Positions 1 through 7,023 of a DNA stretch of 8,373 nt are shown here, one piece after another. How positions within the stretch are numbered: position 1 is the first letter of the stretch; each line of letters opens with the position of its first letter. This DNA is from Candidatus Saccharibacteria bacterium UBA6575 (lineage in GTDB: Bacteria; Patescibacteriota; Saccharimonadia; Saccharimonadales; Saccharimonadaceae), in NCBI GenBank assembly GCA_002434005.1, contig DJJF01000024.1, forward strand, positions 12,280 to 20,652. The letters run 5' to 3'. The position numbers and the translations under genes were made by a program. The notes below the pieces were generated by a model. The model was given only the letters and a program-made list of their open reading frames with translations. It was not told the DNA's origin and did no database searches.

Positions 1-1578
1 AGTAATAAGGTCTTTTTCTCGGAGAAGATCATCGGCTTCGATGTCATCGGCTAGCTCAAGTAGATTCATGCCGATGGGATGGGACAGATCGTCCGGATTC
101 ATATAGATGACATTCTTGATACGGTCCTCGGGAATATACCGGAGTATCCGTTCGGCTAAATCTCCGTGTGGGTCGAGTACGGCCACGCCGTTACCGGCCT
201 GAATATCTTGTAAAATGCTATAAAACAGCATCGTCGTCTTACCGTTACCTGTTCCGCCGATAATGTAGAGATGCCGTTCACGTTCTTCTTCTGTAAGCCC
301 GATAGGCGTAACGGTCCCATGGTGGTGGTTCTCTCCTATTAGTACCGCAAGCTTACGCCCCGATTTAAGTGAAACCGGTGCGGGCAGTGTACGACTGAGT
401 GAGGTAACGAGATTATCCGTCTTGCTTATCCGGCTCGAAGGAAAGTGGTAGAGGGCCGCGAGTTCAGATGCTCCAAGCACCATGCTATTTCGGTGAAGTA
501 ACGAAGGCAATCGATCGTGGGCAAGTGTACGTCGCCAACTGATAACAAGCGGTATATTGAGCTTCGCTTTCAGCGACTGATATTGCGGTACACTAAAGCC
601 GTCAAGCGCCGACTTGAGAGCGGCTATATGCTCACTCGAATCGCTACCGGTGACGAGTACGCGTAGATTCACCCTGAAGAGGGGTTGAGCGATTTTCTTA
701 TGCATCGTTTCCATAAGTTCTTGTTCGAAAGTGCTGAGCGACCGTGACGGACGATCCTGCGACGTATTGGTCGCCCGGCTCCGATTTTGTTTATTCAAAG
801 CATCGTTCTGGATCTTATGTCCGTACGCCGTACCCATGTATATCTCACTCGTCAGATCGGCCATTGCACTGGTTATGCGACTTAATATCTGCGAGAAGCG
901 ATAAAAGACCGAAAACTTTTGGCCTCGTACCTGTTCGAGGATATTTTCATTACCCAATATTTTACGTGACAGGCTGCCTGCTTCACGCAGGCGTATCGGT
1001 GTCGCGACAAGTTGAAGTGTAATCTGTTCGTCGTCACTGAGTTTCGTCATCACGCCGGTAACGTAAGCCAGTGGGTCGTTTTGTTCAATTGCTGAGGTGA
1101 GCGTCAGAGGTAGAACATAATGACTCGACTGTTTGAACTCAATAACACTGCTCCGCGCTGCATCTTCACGAATCACTTCTTTTACCAACGAATTCGGTAT
1201 ATATGAGGTTACGATTTTTTGTATATTCTTCGACGCACTATGTTCCGCCTGGATGAGGTACCGGATCCCAGTAGCTCGGGTAGAAACGATCTCAAAACTC
1301 ATAACAGGAGAACGAGCGAGCAACTTGTCAGTAAGTCCCCTCGCGGTGCGTGAACCGTGTAGGACAGAAAATAGCTGCCCGGTCGCTTCAGGGGTCTTAT
1401 TTATTGAAGAGGGTGGTGTCACTTCGAGCCATATCATGTGTCGCCGACGAAGGCGCTTTCGATCACTCACGCGCAGTACAAGGACAGTAGCCCAGTAAAT
1501 GGTGAACGCTGCTGCGATCGTCCCGACCATCAGCTGCCAGTAGGAAGTGACGGATTCGAGATAGGTAGGGGAGTCCAT
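1..1578 (-). CDS. VirD4/TraG-like T4SS coupling ATPase (3' end cut by window edge)
   Basis: The frame is open from an ATG at 1578 to base 1 (526 codons, no stop), so the C-terminal part lies outside the window. The product should be the inner-membrane coupling ATPase that feeds DNA or protein substrate to the secretion channel. Residues about 14-36 form one membrane segment followed by a basic RKRLRRR stretch. A long non-motor region follows. The P-loop GGTGNGKT is at 441-448 and a LDPHGDLAER motif begins near 468; this motif is typical of the VirD4/TraG-like conjugative-transfer ATPases common in CPR genomes. The start is supported by AAAGGAG at 1592-1586, 7 nt upstream. The gene begins inside the CHAP gene (49-nt overlap), as the last visible gene of the operon. 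Walker B and the rest of the motor domain are not visible. A DUF87/HerA-like translocase is the main alternative; the operon context favours a coupling protein. Confidence 0.85.
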   Translation of the reverse strand, partial: MDSPTYLESVTSYWQLMVGTIAAAFTIYWATVLVLRVSDRKRLRRRHMIWLEVTPPSSINKTPEATGQLFSVLHGSRTARGLTDKLLARSPVMSFEIVSTRATGIRYLIQAEHSASKNIQKIVTSYIPNSLVKEVIREDAARSSVIEFKQSSHYVLPLTLTSAIEQNDPLAYVTGVMTKLSDDEQITLQLVATPIRLREAGSLSRKILGNENILEQVRGQKFSVFYRFSQILSRITSAMADLTSEIYMGTAYGHKIQNDALNKQNRSRATNTSQDRPSRSLSTFEQELMETMHKKIAQPLFRVNLRVLVTGSDSSEHIAALKSALDGFSVPQYQSLKAKLNIPLVISWRRTLAHDRLPSLLHRNSMVLGASELAALYHFPSSRISKTDNLVTSLSRTLPAPVSLKSGRKLAVLIGENHHHGTVTPIGLTEEERERHLYIIGGTGNGKTTMLFYSILQDIQAGNGVAVLDPHGDLAERILRYIPEDRIKNVIYMNPDDLSHPIGMNLLELADDIEADDLLREKDLIT

Positions 1579-2129
1579 GGCGCCGCTCCTTTCTTACTAT
1601 GGATAAAGTTGTACGAGCGGGCGGATTCCTTAGTAAACGTCCTGACAGTGACTACATTGAGGTTCGGCGCATTCATTTCCGAGATTGTCCATCGACCTGT
1701 CGCCGCGTCAACTTTTGTAACGTAGGCGACATGCCCCCATTGGCCTTCATCGGTCTGGAATATGGCACCGGGTGAAGGTATCCGGTCTATAACATAACCT
1801 TCTCGTGCAGCACTTTCGTCCCAGGTATTCGCGTTACCCCAGTATTGCCCGATCGGATTACCTGCCCACAATCTCATTGCATATACCCAATAGGTGCAGT
1901 TACCCCAGGCGTATGTATTGCCCTCTACAGGCCCACCCATGTAAAAGCCAAGGGTTTCGGCTGCTTCAGCGCTTGGTGCGCTGTCTAAGAACGCCAGCAC
2001 ACTTGATCCCATGGATAGCACCGCCACGAATGGCAACAGCAGAGTGATACCCATCGCAGCAAGCACCACAGATAGCTGCTTCTTCATGGTAGACCCAATG
2101 AGCCCTAAGGCGAGAAGCCCTAGGCTCAC
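1530..2129 (-). CDS. Membrane-anchored CHAP-domain peptidoglycan hydrolase of the T4SS
   Basis: This 199-residue protein has a hydrophobic N-terminus (about residues 17-47, after MKKQ) acting as signal or anchor, then a CHAP (NlpC/P60-like) domain at about 70-178. The expected catalytic residues are visible: Cys78 in GNCTYW, His133 in GHVAYV, and Glu151 or Asn153 in ISEMN. CHAP enzymes cleave peptidoglycan peptide bonds or the amide link to the glycan; in a T4SS such an enzyme does the job of VirB1, opening the wall for the channel. The start is GTG at 2129, forming a 4-nt overlap with the virB4 stop and preceded by GGCGGAG. An internal ATG at 2087 would give a cleaner MKKQ signal sequence and 185 residues. 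The first start is chosen because of the overlap and the ribosome binding site. The short Pro/Ser-rich C-terminus overlaps the next gene by 49 nt. Confidence 0.85.
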   Translation of the reverse strand: MSLGLLALGLIGSTMKKQLSVVLAAMGITLLLPFVAVLSMGSSVLAFLDSAPSAEAAETLGFYMGGPVEGNTYAWGNCTYWVYAMRLWAGNPIGQYWGNANTWDESAAREGYVIDRIPSPGAIFQTDEGQWGHVAYVTKVDAATGRWTISEMNAPNLNVVTVRTFTKESARSYNFIHSKKGAAPWTPLPISNPSLPTGS

Positions 2130-3859
2130 GAGTACAGCTCCGCCGGGTTGGTCGTTATGAGGGGGTGCTCCTTATCACTGGCGACCACTTTTATGGCTAC
2201 GTGGTTCTGATCGGCGATGACCAGGGCGTCGCCCCGCTCGCAGGTCAGCAGGAACTGCTGTTCATATTCGCTGAGGTTGAACTCGGATACGACATTCTTA
2301 ATAGTTGTCGTGTCCTGTCGCATCAGAATACGCAGTGCACTCTGTGAAGCGATTGCTCTTCCGTAATCATTCTTCAGGAAGTCGTTGGCTTGCTGCGTAA
2401 TGATTGATACCCCGAGATAATATTTCCGGGCTCGTCGAACGAGGCCCGCGACGAACCGGGCGGACTCTTCATGCTCAAGTAACATCCAGCCTTCATCGAT
2501 GATAAGAAGTCGTTTCTCGGGCATTGCCATAACTTGATTCTTTACGAAGTTTGAGATGATGAGCATCATGATCTGCCGGAGCGACTCAGGGAGATCCTTG
2601 ATATCGAATATAACCAGCCGATTATCCAGTTTGATGTTAGTCTGGGCGTTGAAGACGTTAGCGAGAGATCCAGAGATATATTTCTCAAGTCTCTCGCAGA
2701 GTTTCATCTGTCCGAGCTTTTGTAGCTCAGCGTAGAGGTCTTCCAGTAGCGGCATTTGGGCTTTTGATTTTTTGTAGATCTTAAGGATCGTCTTATCGAC
2801 GGCTGCCTTTTCTCGAGATGACAGTCCCTCGGCCATCAGGCTAATAACTTCCGTCAGATCTTGGGCGTGTTCAGATAAATCACTGGCCTTGTGAAACGTC
2901 GTCGCGAGATCGAACGGATTGATCTTCTGCTTACTCTTAGCGCTGAGCTTAATATAGGTGCCACCGACAGATTCGGTCAGCCGCTTATATTCACGCTCCG
3001 GATCGATCACGATGACTTTCGTTCCTTGCATAAGTTGCCTGAGAATCTCAACCTTCGTCGTATAGCTTTTACCGGAGCCTGATTGGGCAAATACGATACT
3101 GTTGGCATTATGCAAGCTGAAGCGGTCCAAAATCACCAGCGAGTTATTCGACTTATTGACCCCATACAGTATGCCTGATTCCTGGACCAGCTCGGAGCTC
3201 ATGAAAGGAAAGGTTAGTGCCGCACTTGAACTATCCAGGTTTCGTTTTTGCGCGAGCTGATCTTCGCCGCGCGGTAAGATACTTTGTAGCGCCTCGAGTT
3301 GTTGGTACCGAGCGACTTTGGAATAAAATAGCCGTGCCGAGAGGGTGGCTTCAAGCAGCTTGGTAATCTTGTTAAGTTCTTCGAGATTGTCTGCACGAAG
3401 AGAAACATAGAGTGACATCTGGAATAATTTCTCTTGTCCCCTTTGAATCTTGTCGCGCAGCTCGACAGCTGATTCAAGTGGGTCAGTAATTTCAGAGCCG
3501 ACGATTTTTCCCGCTCTCATCATTGCTCGTTTAGTGCTCTCCAGTTCTGTAATCTTACGGTTTAGTTTCGGAAGCGCCGAGAACGCATTGACCTCATGCA
3601 GATGGTAGCTAATGTCGGTATCGTGATTGAAATTGATAAGACTGTCCATCCAGCCGGAGTTCGCAACGAAGGGATACCCAGAGACATATAGCGAACGGAC
3701 ATAGATGCCGTCGATACAGACGTAATCAATGTTTTCTTCCAGCCCGGCATATGCGAGGATGTCGAGAGTATCTTGTTCGCCAAATTCCAACGTCAGTTCT
3801 TTCTGGCGTTCGACTCTTGATTGCTGAAATTGTCTAAAGGTTGTCATCGGGCTATTCAT
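2126..3859 (-). CDS. virB4: VirB4-family T4SS ATPase (motor part of a split VirB4)
   Basis: This 577-residue ATPase powers T4SS assembly and substrate translocation at the cytoplasmic face of the channel. Visible motifs are the P-loop AQSGSGKS at 258-265, the VirB4-typical IDPEREY at 285-291, Walker B LLIIDEGW at 451-458 and the ITQQ motif at 487-490. A C-terminal section with RILMRQD and EQQFLLTCERGDALV follows, as in VirB4/TraC proteins. Residues 1-230 match the middle of the CagE/TrbE/VirB N-terminal region. The protein is shorter than the roughly 800 residues usual for VirB4, and the missing part is supplied by the preceding gene (211 residues), which overlaps it by 8 nt. The start ATG at 3859 has GAGGAGG at 3871-3865, 5 nt upstream. 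The gene ends in a 4-nt overlap with the CHAP gene. Confidence 0.93.
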   Translation of the reverse strand: MNSPMTTFRQFQQSRVERQKELTLEFGEQDTLDILAYAGLEENIDYVCIDGIYVRSLYVSGYPFVANSGWMDSLINFNHDTDISYHLHEVNAFSALPKLNRKITELESTKRAMMRAGKIVGSEITDPLESAVELRDKIQRGQEKLFQMSLYVSLRADNLEELNKITKLLEATLSARLFYSKVARYQQLEALQSILPRGEDQLAQKRNLDSSSAALTFPFMSSELVQESGILYGVNKSNNSLVILDRFSLHNANSIVFAQSGSGKSYTTKVEILRQLMQGTKVIVIDPEREYKRLTESVGGTYIKLSAKSKQKINPFDLATTFHKASDLSEHAQDLTEVISLMAEGLSSREKAAVDKTILKIYKKSKAQMPLLEDLYAELQKLGQMKLCERLEKYISGSLANVFNAQTNIKLDNRLVIFDIKDLPESLRQIMMLIISNFVKNQVMAMPEKRLLIIDEGWMLLEHEESARFVAGLVRRARKYYLGVSIITQQANDFLKNDYGRAIASQSALRILMRQDTTTIKNVVSEFNLSEYEQQFLLTCERGDALVIADQNHVAIKVVASDKEHPLITTNPAELYS

Positions 3860-4487
3860 CGTGGCCTCCTCTTTCTACTATGGCGGTGTGGATGAGTTGT
3901 AACGCCTGATCTGTAAGTGGCTGAAGCTTGGCTTGGGTGGGACTATAGAAGCTATAGAACAGATCGAGTACCTCCAAGCTCGAGAGCTCTTTCGTATGCA
4001 TGCCGATACGCATCATTCCCTTATTGACTATGTCAAGTTTCAAATCGAGCTGCTCCCTGACGACGTCAAAGTCGGTCTTCGTCGAAGCACTGTATGGTAC
4101 GACGATATAGAAGTGCCGCGTAAGGATTTTATTACTAGTAATGAGTGAACGTATAAACTCGTCATAATTTTCAAGCTGCGCCCGATAAATCGGCTCGGCT
4201 TCGCCGTCCAATCGCTCACCGAGTTCATCGAGGTATTTGTCCATATCAATCTCACGAGTACGAATCAGTATCTGCAAGCTGGAACCTACTGAGTTCAAGA
4301 AGCTTTCATAGGTATCGATGATGGCATCTTGCTCTTCTTCGCTCCTGAGCTCGAAATTCAGCGACGATACTTCAAGTACCGCTCGATACTGATTTCCGGG
4401 GAGGATCAAGATACCGTCACGAACGCTTTTAATAGCTATCTGCTGTCGGTTTGACGATTTACTTTTCGATTTCTGTAAGGCGAACAT
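3852..4487 (-). CDS. TraC-like / VirB4 N-terminal-domain protein
   Basis: This 211-residue soluble protein has no P-loop. It looks like the N-terminal domain of VirB4/TraC encoded as a separate gene: a basic, Ser-rich start (KSKSKSSNRQ), then a beta-rich segment (GILILPGNQYRAVLEV), a helical stretch (about 49-120), and a HFYIVVPYS strand at 125-133. Together with the next gene it makes about 790 residues, close to a full VirB4. It probably binds the VirB4 ATPase at the membrane channel. The start is ATG at 4487 because AAAGGAGG lies at 4500-4493, 5 nt upstream; the TTG at 4514 in the same frame would place that ribosome binding site inside the gene. The first 29 nt overlap the PrgI-family gene. 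It ends in TAG, and the ATPase gene starts in another frame across this stop, so TAG acts as a true stop here. Confidence 0.8.
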   Translation of the reverse strand: MFALQKSKSKSSNRQQIAIKSVRDGILILPGNQYRAVLEVSSLNFELRSEEEQDAIIDTYESFLNSVGSSLQILIRTREIDMDKYLDELGERLDGEAEPIYRAQLENYDEFIRSLITSNKILTRHFYIVVPYSASTKTDFDVVREQLDLKLDIVNKGMMRIGMHTKELSSLEVLDLFYSFYSPTQAKLQPLTDQALQLIHTAIVERGGHDE

Positions 4488-4968
4488 ATAAGCCTCCTTT
4501 CTTTGTGGTTTCAAATCTCAGTTTTGCAGCCGGATCATCAATCGTCGCATACACCCTGACGGCATCGCGGAGGTCTAACTTAGGCATCGATACGTTCTTT
4601 TTGACCGGTGGGGCAGATGCGGCCGGCTTCGTGTATTTCTGGCTGGAGTCATATTGCTCGCGGTGGACGGTCGTATTCTTGTCGAAAAGATAGTACTTGG
4701 GACGCAGGTTGTAACGGAGGATCGTAATGAACCAGACTGCGAGAATCATTCCCTTGATACGAATAGCAAGAATGCAACAGACCGTGGCTAAGATACCCAT
4801 AATGATGAACTTATATGTGTTCGGTTCCATAACGGGTGGAAGAATCGTGAATATACCAGCTCCTATGAAGACGGGGAGTATCAGAAGTATCATCTGAGAG
4901 AATCCAAGATTGCCGATGATCCGATCCTCGACGGTAGTGACTTGAGCGGGAACGACAGTTACTTTCAT
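4459..4968 (-). CDS. PrgI-family T4SS inner-membrane protein
   Basis: This 169-residue protein begins MKVTVVPAQVTTVEDRI and has hydrophobic segments at about 24-44 and 53-70, with a possible re-entrant or third segment near 73-85. A polar cytoplasmic tail follows, with a Pro/Ala/Lys linker near 113-125. The short N-terminus with PAQV, the paired membrane helices and the place next to VirB4 match the PrgI family. These are VirB3-like proteins of Gram-positive and CPR systems that lie beside VirB4 and help dock it to the channel. The start is ATG at 4968, sharing 4 nt with the VirB6 stop; AAGGAT lies about 9 nt upstream, so translation is probably coupled. It ends in TAA at 4459 inside the next gene. 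Family assignment rests on motif, topology and context. Confidence 0.8.
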   Translation of the reverse strand: MKVTVVPAQVTTVEDRIIGNLGFSQMILLILPVFIGAGIFTILPPVMEPNTYKFIIMGILATVCCILAIRIKGMILAVWFITILRYNLRPKYYLFDKNTTVHREQYDSSQKYTKPAASAPPVKKNVSMPKLDLRDAVRVYATIDDPAAKLRFETTKKGGLYVRLTEIEK

Positions 4969-6458
4969 GTGATCTTATCCTTGCTTGTATTCTTTGGTAT
5001 CTTTGCGCTGGCTGAATCAACTTGTGGTCTCGCAGTTGCCGGCGGGGCTTCGTACGTCATGCCGGTAGGTTTGCTGCGACGTTTGGTAATCGTTACACCG
5101 GAGGCGTCCCGCCGAGGTTTGCCGTACGCTATGGCCTGGGTCGATCGGGCCGGCTTAGTTCCAGTTGCTGGTATGGGCCGGCTGACTTTCATTCCGCCTG
5201 CGCTCCGTCGTGCCGTCCCTACGGCTTTTGATGCCAGCGTCCCGCCTTTGCCTGTCATATAGCTGACGCCATTCATAAACTGACCACCTAATTTACGGCT
5301 GTTACGCGCCCCCATACTGACGTAGCTAAACTGCATCATGACGCCTTGGGTTTTGAGGAGGGCTAGGACGGTGGCGAGTCCGACGACAAGCGCCATCAAC
5401 GTGTCGGGTACTTGGTTGCTTCCGACTGTCGCCATGCCAGTAAAGAGTGAGGCAGCGAGCTGCAGTATGACCACATGGACGAATAACACGAAAATGGTCG
5501 AGAGATACGTTTTGGCGGCTGATTCAGAAAAGTCGCGAAATCCCGGGATTAGCCAAACAAGAATTACTAATGGAGATAGAACCGCGCCGATGAAGAGCGT
5601 CACTAATCGTCCGACGTAGTACACCAGTAAGATGACGGTGAAGATAAGAAAGGCTAGCATCATCAAGAGCGCGGCTAGTCCCTGCCCGCCAGTATCTTTG
5701 ACGACCGCGGTAAGAGTGTCCCATGGCGACGAACTACCGGCAACCTTACCGATGGCAGTAATGAGAGCGTTGGAAAGCTCAATGATGCTATCAATGAAGA
5801 AGATACTGGTATTAAGCAGTAGAAACACCAGCCCAATCCTTGGTAGTAGGTGCTTAAACTCAATTTCATCGAAACCGAAGCTGGCAGCGCTCATGACATG
5901 GAACCCGATGAGAGCTAAGACGACTACAAAAAGTACATCCGTTATGCCGACGATTGCCAGCCAGAGATTGAATACACTCGGGTTGCTAGCCATCAATGGA
6001 GTGGCTTTTGTAAAGTAGTCGAGTGCAGCCAGGAACGGAGCCGCAACCGCTTGGATAATCACATTCAAAAATCCGGTGACTGCTTTTATGAGAACTTCAA
6101 CGAGGCCATTACCGACATTCTGCGGCGGAATCGCTTCCAGGGTAGGCAGGGATGCAGCCTGACCGCTGGCTGGTTGACCATATGCATTGGTCAATAGAGA
6201 AGTGACGGTTGCCGCTGCCAGGACGATTATCAACCCGAGCAGCGCATTGCGCAGTACATGCTTGGCATGATCCATCTTTCCTGGCCTGCCACTACTTGTC
6301 ATATACAGGTAACCGGAGTTAACGATGAAGAATGTGCAGATAATAGCTGCGAGTGCTGATAAGGTGCGGATTGTCGGTCCGACATAATCCCGCATTGCCG
6401 TCACCGCACCTGACGAATCGGCCATGAGCGTTAAGCTCATGGTGAGAATATCGCTCAT
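4965..6458 (-). CDS. virB6: VirB6/TrbL-like polytopic T4SS channel protein with pilin-like N-terminus
   Basis: This 497-residue protein should form the inner-membrane channel core. Hydrophobic segments lie at about 33-53, 70-90, 118-145, 163-188, 205-225, 260-283, 285-305, 318-340 and 352-370. The central block from 260 to 370, with VGRLVTLFIGAVLSPLVIL and SESAAKTYLST, is the VirB6/TrbL-like part. From about 385 the protein is a soluble, basic, Gly/Pro/Ser/Lys/Arg-rich tail with no clear fold. Residues 30-94 resemble the pilin of the preceding gene (shared YMTSSG or YITSSG, then GKMDHAK against LDKAK, then a GL-IV-AA helix), so the N-terminus looks like a fused or duplicated pilin module. The start ATG at 6458 lies 7 nt after the pilin stop and has only a weak ribosome binding site, so its translation probably depends on ribosomes finishing the pilin. 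It ends in a 4-nt overlap with the PrgI-family gene. Confidence 0.82.
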   Translation of the reverse strand: MSDILTMSLTLMADSSGAVTAMRDYVGPTIRTLSALAAIICTFFIVNSGYLYMTSSGRPGKMDHAKHVLRNALLGLIIVLAAATVTSLLTNAYGQPASGQAASLPTLEAIPPQNVGNGLVEVLIKAVTGFLNVIIQAVAAPFLAALDYFTKATPLMASNPSVFNLWLAIVGITDVLFVVVLALIGFHVMSAASFGFDEIEFKHLLPRIGLVFLLLNTSIFFIDSIIELSNALITAIGKVAGSSSPWDTLTAVVKDTGGQGLAALLMMLAFLIFTVILLVYYVGRLVTLFIGAVLSPLVILVWLIPGFRDFSESAAKTYLSTIFVLFVHVVILQLAASLFTGMATVGSNQVPDTLMALVVGLATVLALLKTQGVMMQFSYVSMGARNSRKLGGQFMNGVSYMTGKGGTLASKAVGTARRSAGGMKVSRPIPATGTKPARSTQAIAYGKPRRDASGVTITKRRSKPTGMTYEAPPATARPQVDSASAKIPKNTSKDKIT

Positions 6459-6465
6459 GTAGTGC

Positions 6466-6810
6466 CTAGCTTCCGAACGACTGGGTCGCCAGTGATGTCA
6501 CGATGTTGCTAATGACGAATGCTGCGATGACAATTGCCAGGCCGATTGCTGACCAGGTGAGCGTTTGCTTTGCCTTGTCCAGCTAAATAGGATTACCGGA
6601 ACTGGTGATATACGTAAAACCCCCTGCCACAAAAAAACCGGTCGCTACCAGACCGGCTAATCCTGCAATGAGTTGGATGACACTTCGGATGAAATTCTCT
6701 ACCTGCGCAGCGTCTCCCGATACCGCAAACGCCGGCGGGGCTATGATGAGCGGAACTCCAATTGCTACAAAGACTGCTACTATTTTATTTTGCGTGGAAC
6801 TTCTGATCAC
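6466..6810 (-). CDS. virB2: VirB2/TrbC-like pilin interrupted by an in-frame amber codon
   Basis: Read from GTG at 6810, with GGAGGG at 6821-6816 5 nt upstream, this is the T4SS pilin. It has a signal peptide with hydrophobic core 10-26 and probable cleavage after AFA (residue 29), a first membrane helix at about 44-64, the loop YITSSGNPI, then TAG as codon 76 (6585-6583). The same frame continues with LDKAKQTLTWSAIGLAIV, a second membrane helix at about 86-105, and a final TAG at 6468-6466. The post-stop part is typical pilin sequence, including the LDKAK loop and the helix, with no frameshift. As written, only the 75-residue product (6810-6583) with one mature helix would be made. Either this is a recent nonsense change, a sequencing or assembly error, or the codon is read through. 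It is the first gene of the operon, so the defect could be polar on virB6. Confidence 0.8.
6583..6585 (-). other. In-frame TAG at codon 76 of the pilin gene
   Basis: On the minus strand the context is CCT ATT TAG CTG GAC. The codon falls in the short polar loop between the two pilin helices. In the pilin-like N-terminus of the VirB6 protein the aligned residue is Lys (GKMD). One base change would convert it to CAG, AAG or GAG. TAG also ends the pilin, the TraC-like gene and the PLD gene, so it is a stop in this genome. The base after it is C, a context known from E. coli to give relatively weak termination. Confidence 0.85.
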
Positions 6811-6884
6811 GTTGACCCTCCGTTGGAAATAGATTTGTAGCTAAAAGTTATCACATAAAAATCACAACGAGCGGCGCCATAAGC

Positions 6885-6898
6885 GTTTCGCACGAAAC
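6885..6898. promoter_or_regulatory. Perfect inverted repeat overlapping the T4SS promoter -10
   Basis: GTTTCG, a CA spacer, and CGAAAC form a perfect 14-bp palindrome. It overlaps the candidate -10 on the minus strand, where a dimeric repressor would block polymerase. It lies in a non-coding gap. Function is inferred only from symmetry and position. Confidence 0.4.
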
Positions 6899-6923
6899 CA
6901 TAAGAATTTTCTTCATCTGTCAA
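6897..6923 (-). promoter_or_regulatory. Candidate promoter of the T4SS operon
   Basis: On the minus strand a perfect TTGACA (6923-6918) is followed after 15 nt by TATGGT (6902-6897), a 4-of-6 match to TATAAT. The spacer is short, so the call is weak, but the -35 is perfect and the site lies about 90 nt upstream of the pilin start in an AT-rich gap. A second possible -10, TGTGATAAC (extended type), lies nearer the gene without a good -35. No clear terminator separates this region from the PLD gene upstream, so readthrough is possible. Confidence 0.35.
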
Positions 6924-6951
6924 AAATGTAGAGAATACTACTACACATTTT
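6923..6951. promoter_or_regulatory. Inverted repeat just upstream of the T4SS promoter -35
   Basis: AAAATGT (6923-6929) and ACATTTT (6945-6951) are perfect 7-bp arms separated by 15 nt, touching the TTGACA of the candidate operon promoter. The spacing would suit a dimer binding two successive major grooves. The AT-rich arms make chance occurrence more likely than for the 6885-6898 palindrome. Confidence 0.3.
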
Positions 6952-7023
6952 ATTATTTTTCGCTGAACGCGTTATCTCATGGCTTTGCCTGCATCATTGA
7001 TGTGACATTGAGGCATAGTATTA

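Noticed and set aside
1133..1498. Plus-strand open frame of 121 codons
   Set aside because: Opposite the coupling ATPase frame, which is open over 526 codons with a P-loop and a good start.
4488..4514. Upstream TTG start for the TraC-like gene
   Set aside because: The AAAGGAGG at 4500-4493 points to the ATG at 4487; the TTG would place it inside the coding sequence.
4942..5262. Plus-strand open frame of 106 codons
   Set aside because: It lies wholly opposite the VirB6 C-terminal tail and the PrgI start, has no ribosome binding site and no recognisable protein; it is an antisense shadow.
5632..6018. Plus-strand open frame of 128 codons
   Set aside because: Opposite the membrane-helix region of virB6; its sequence mirrors the complement of hydrophobic codons.
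6466..6810. TAG reassigned to an amino acid in this organism
   Set aside because: TAG ends the TraC-like, PLD and 66-residue genes and the pilin itself, and readthrough of the TraC-like stop would run out of frame across virB4.
6990..7020. Terminator after the PLD gene
   Set aside because: Only a 3-bp GGC/GCC stem and a short CATCA/TGATG palindrome are present, with no T-run on the minus strand.
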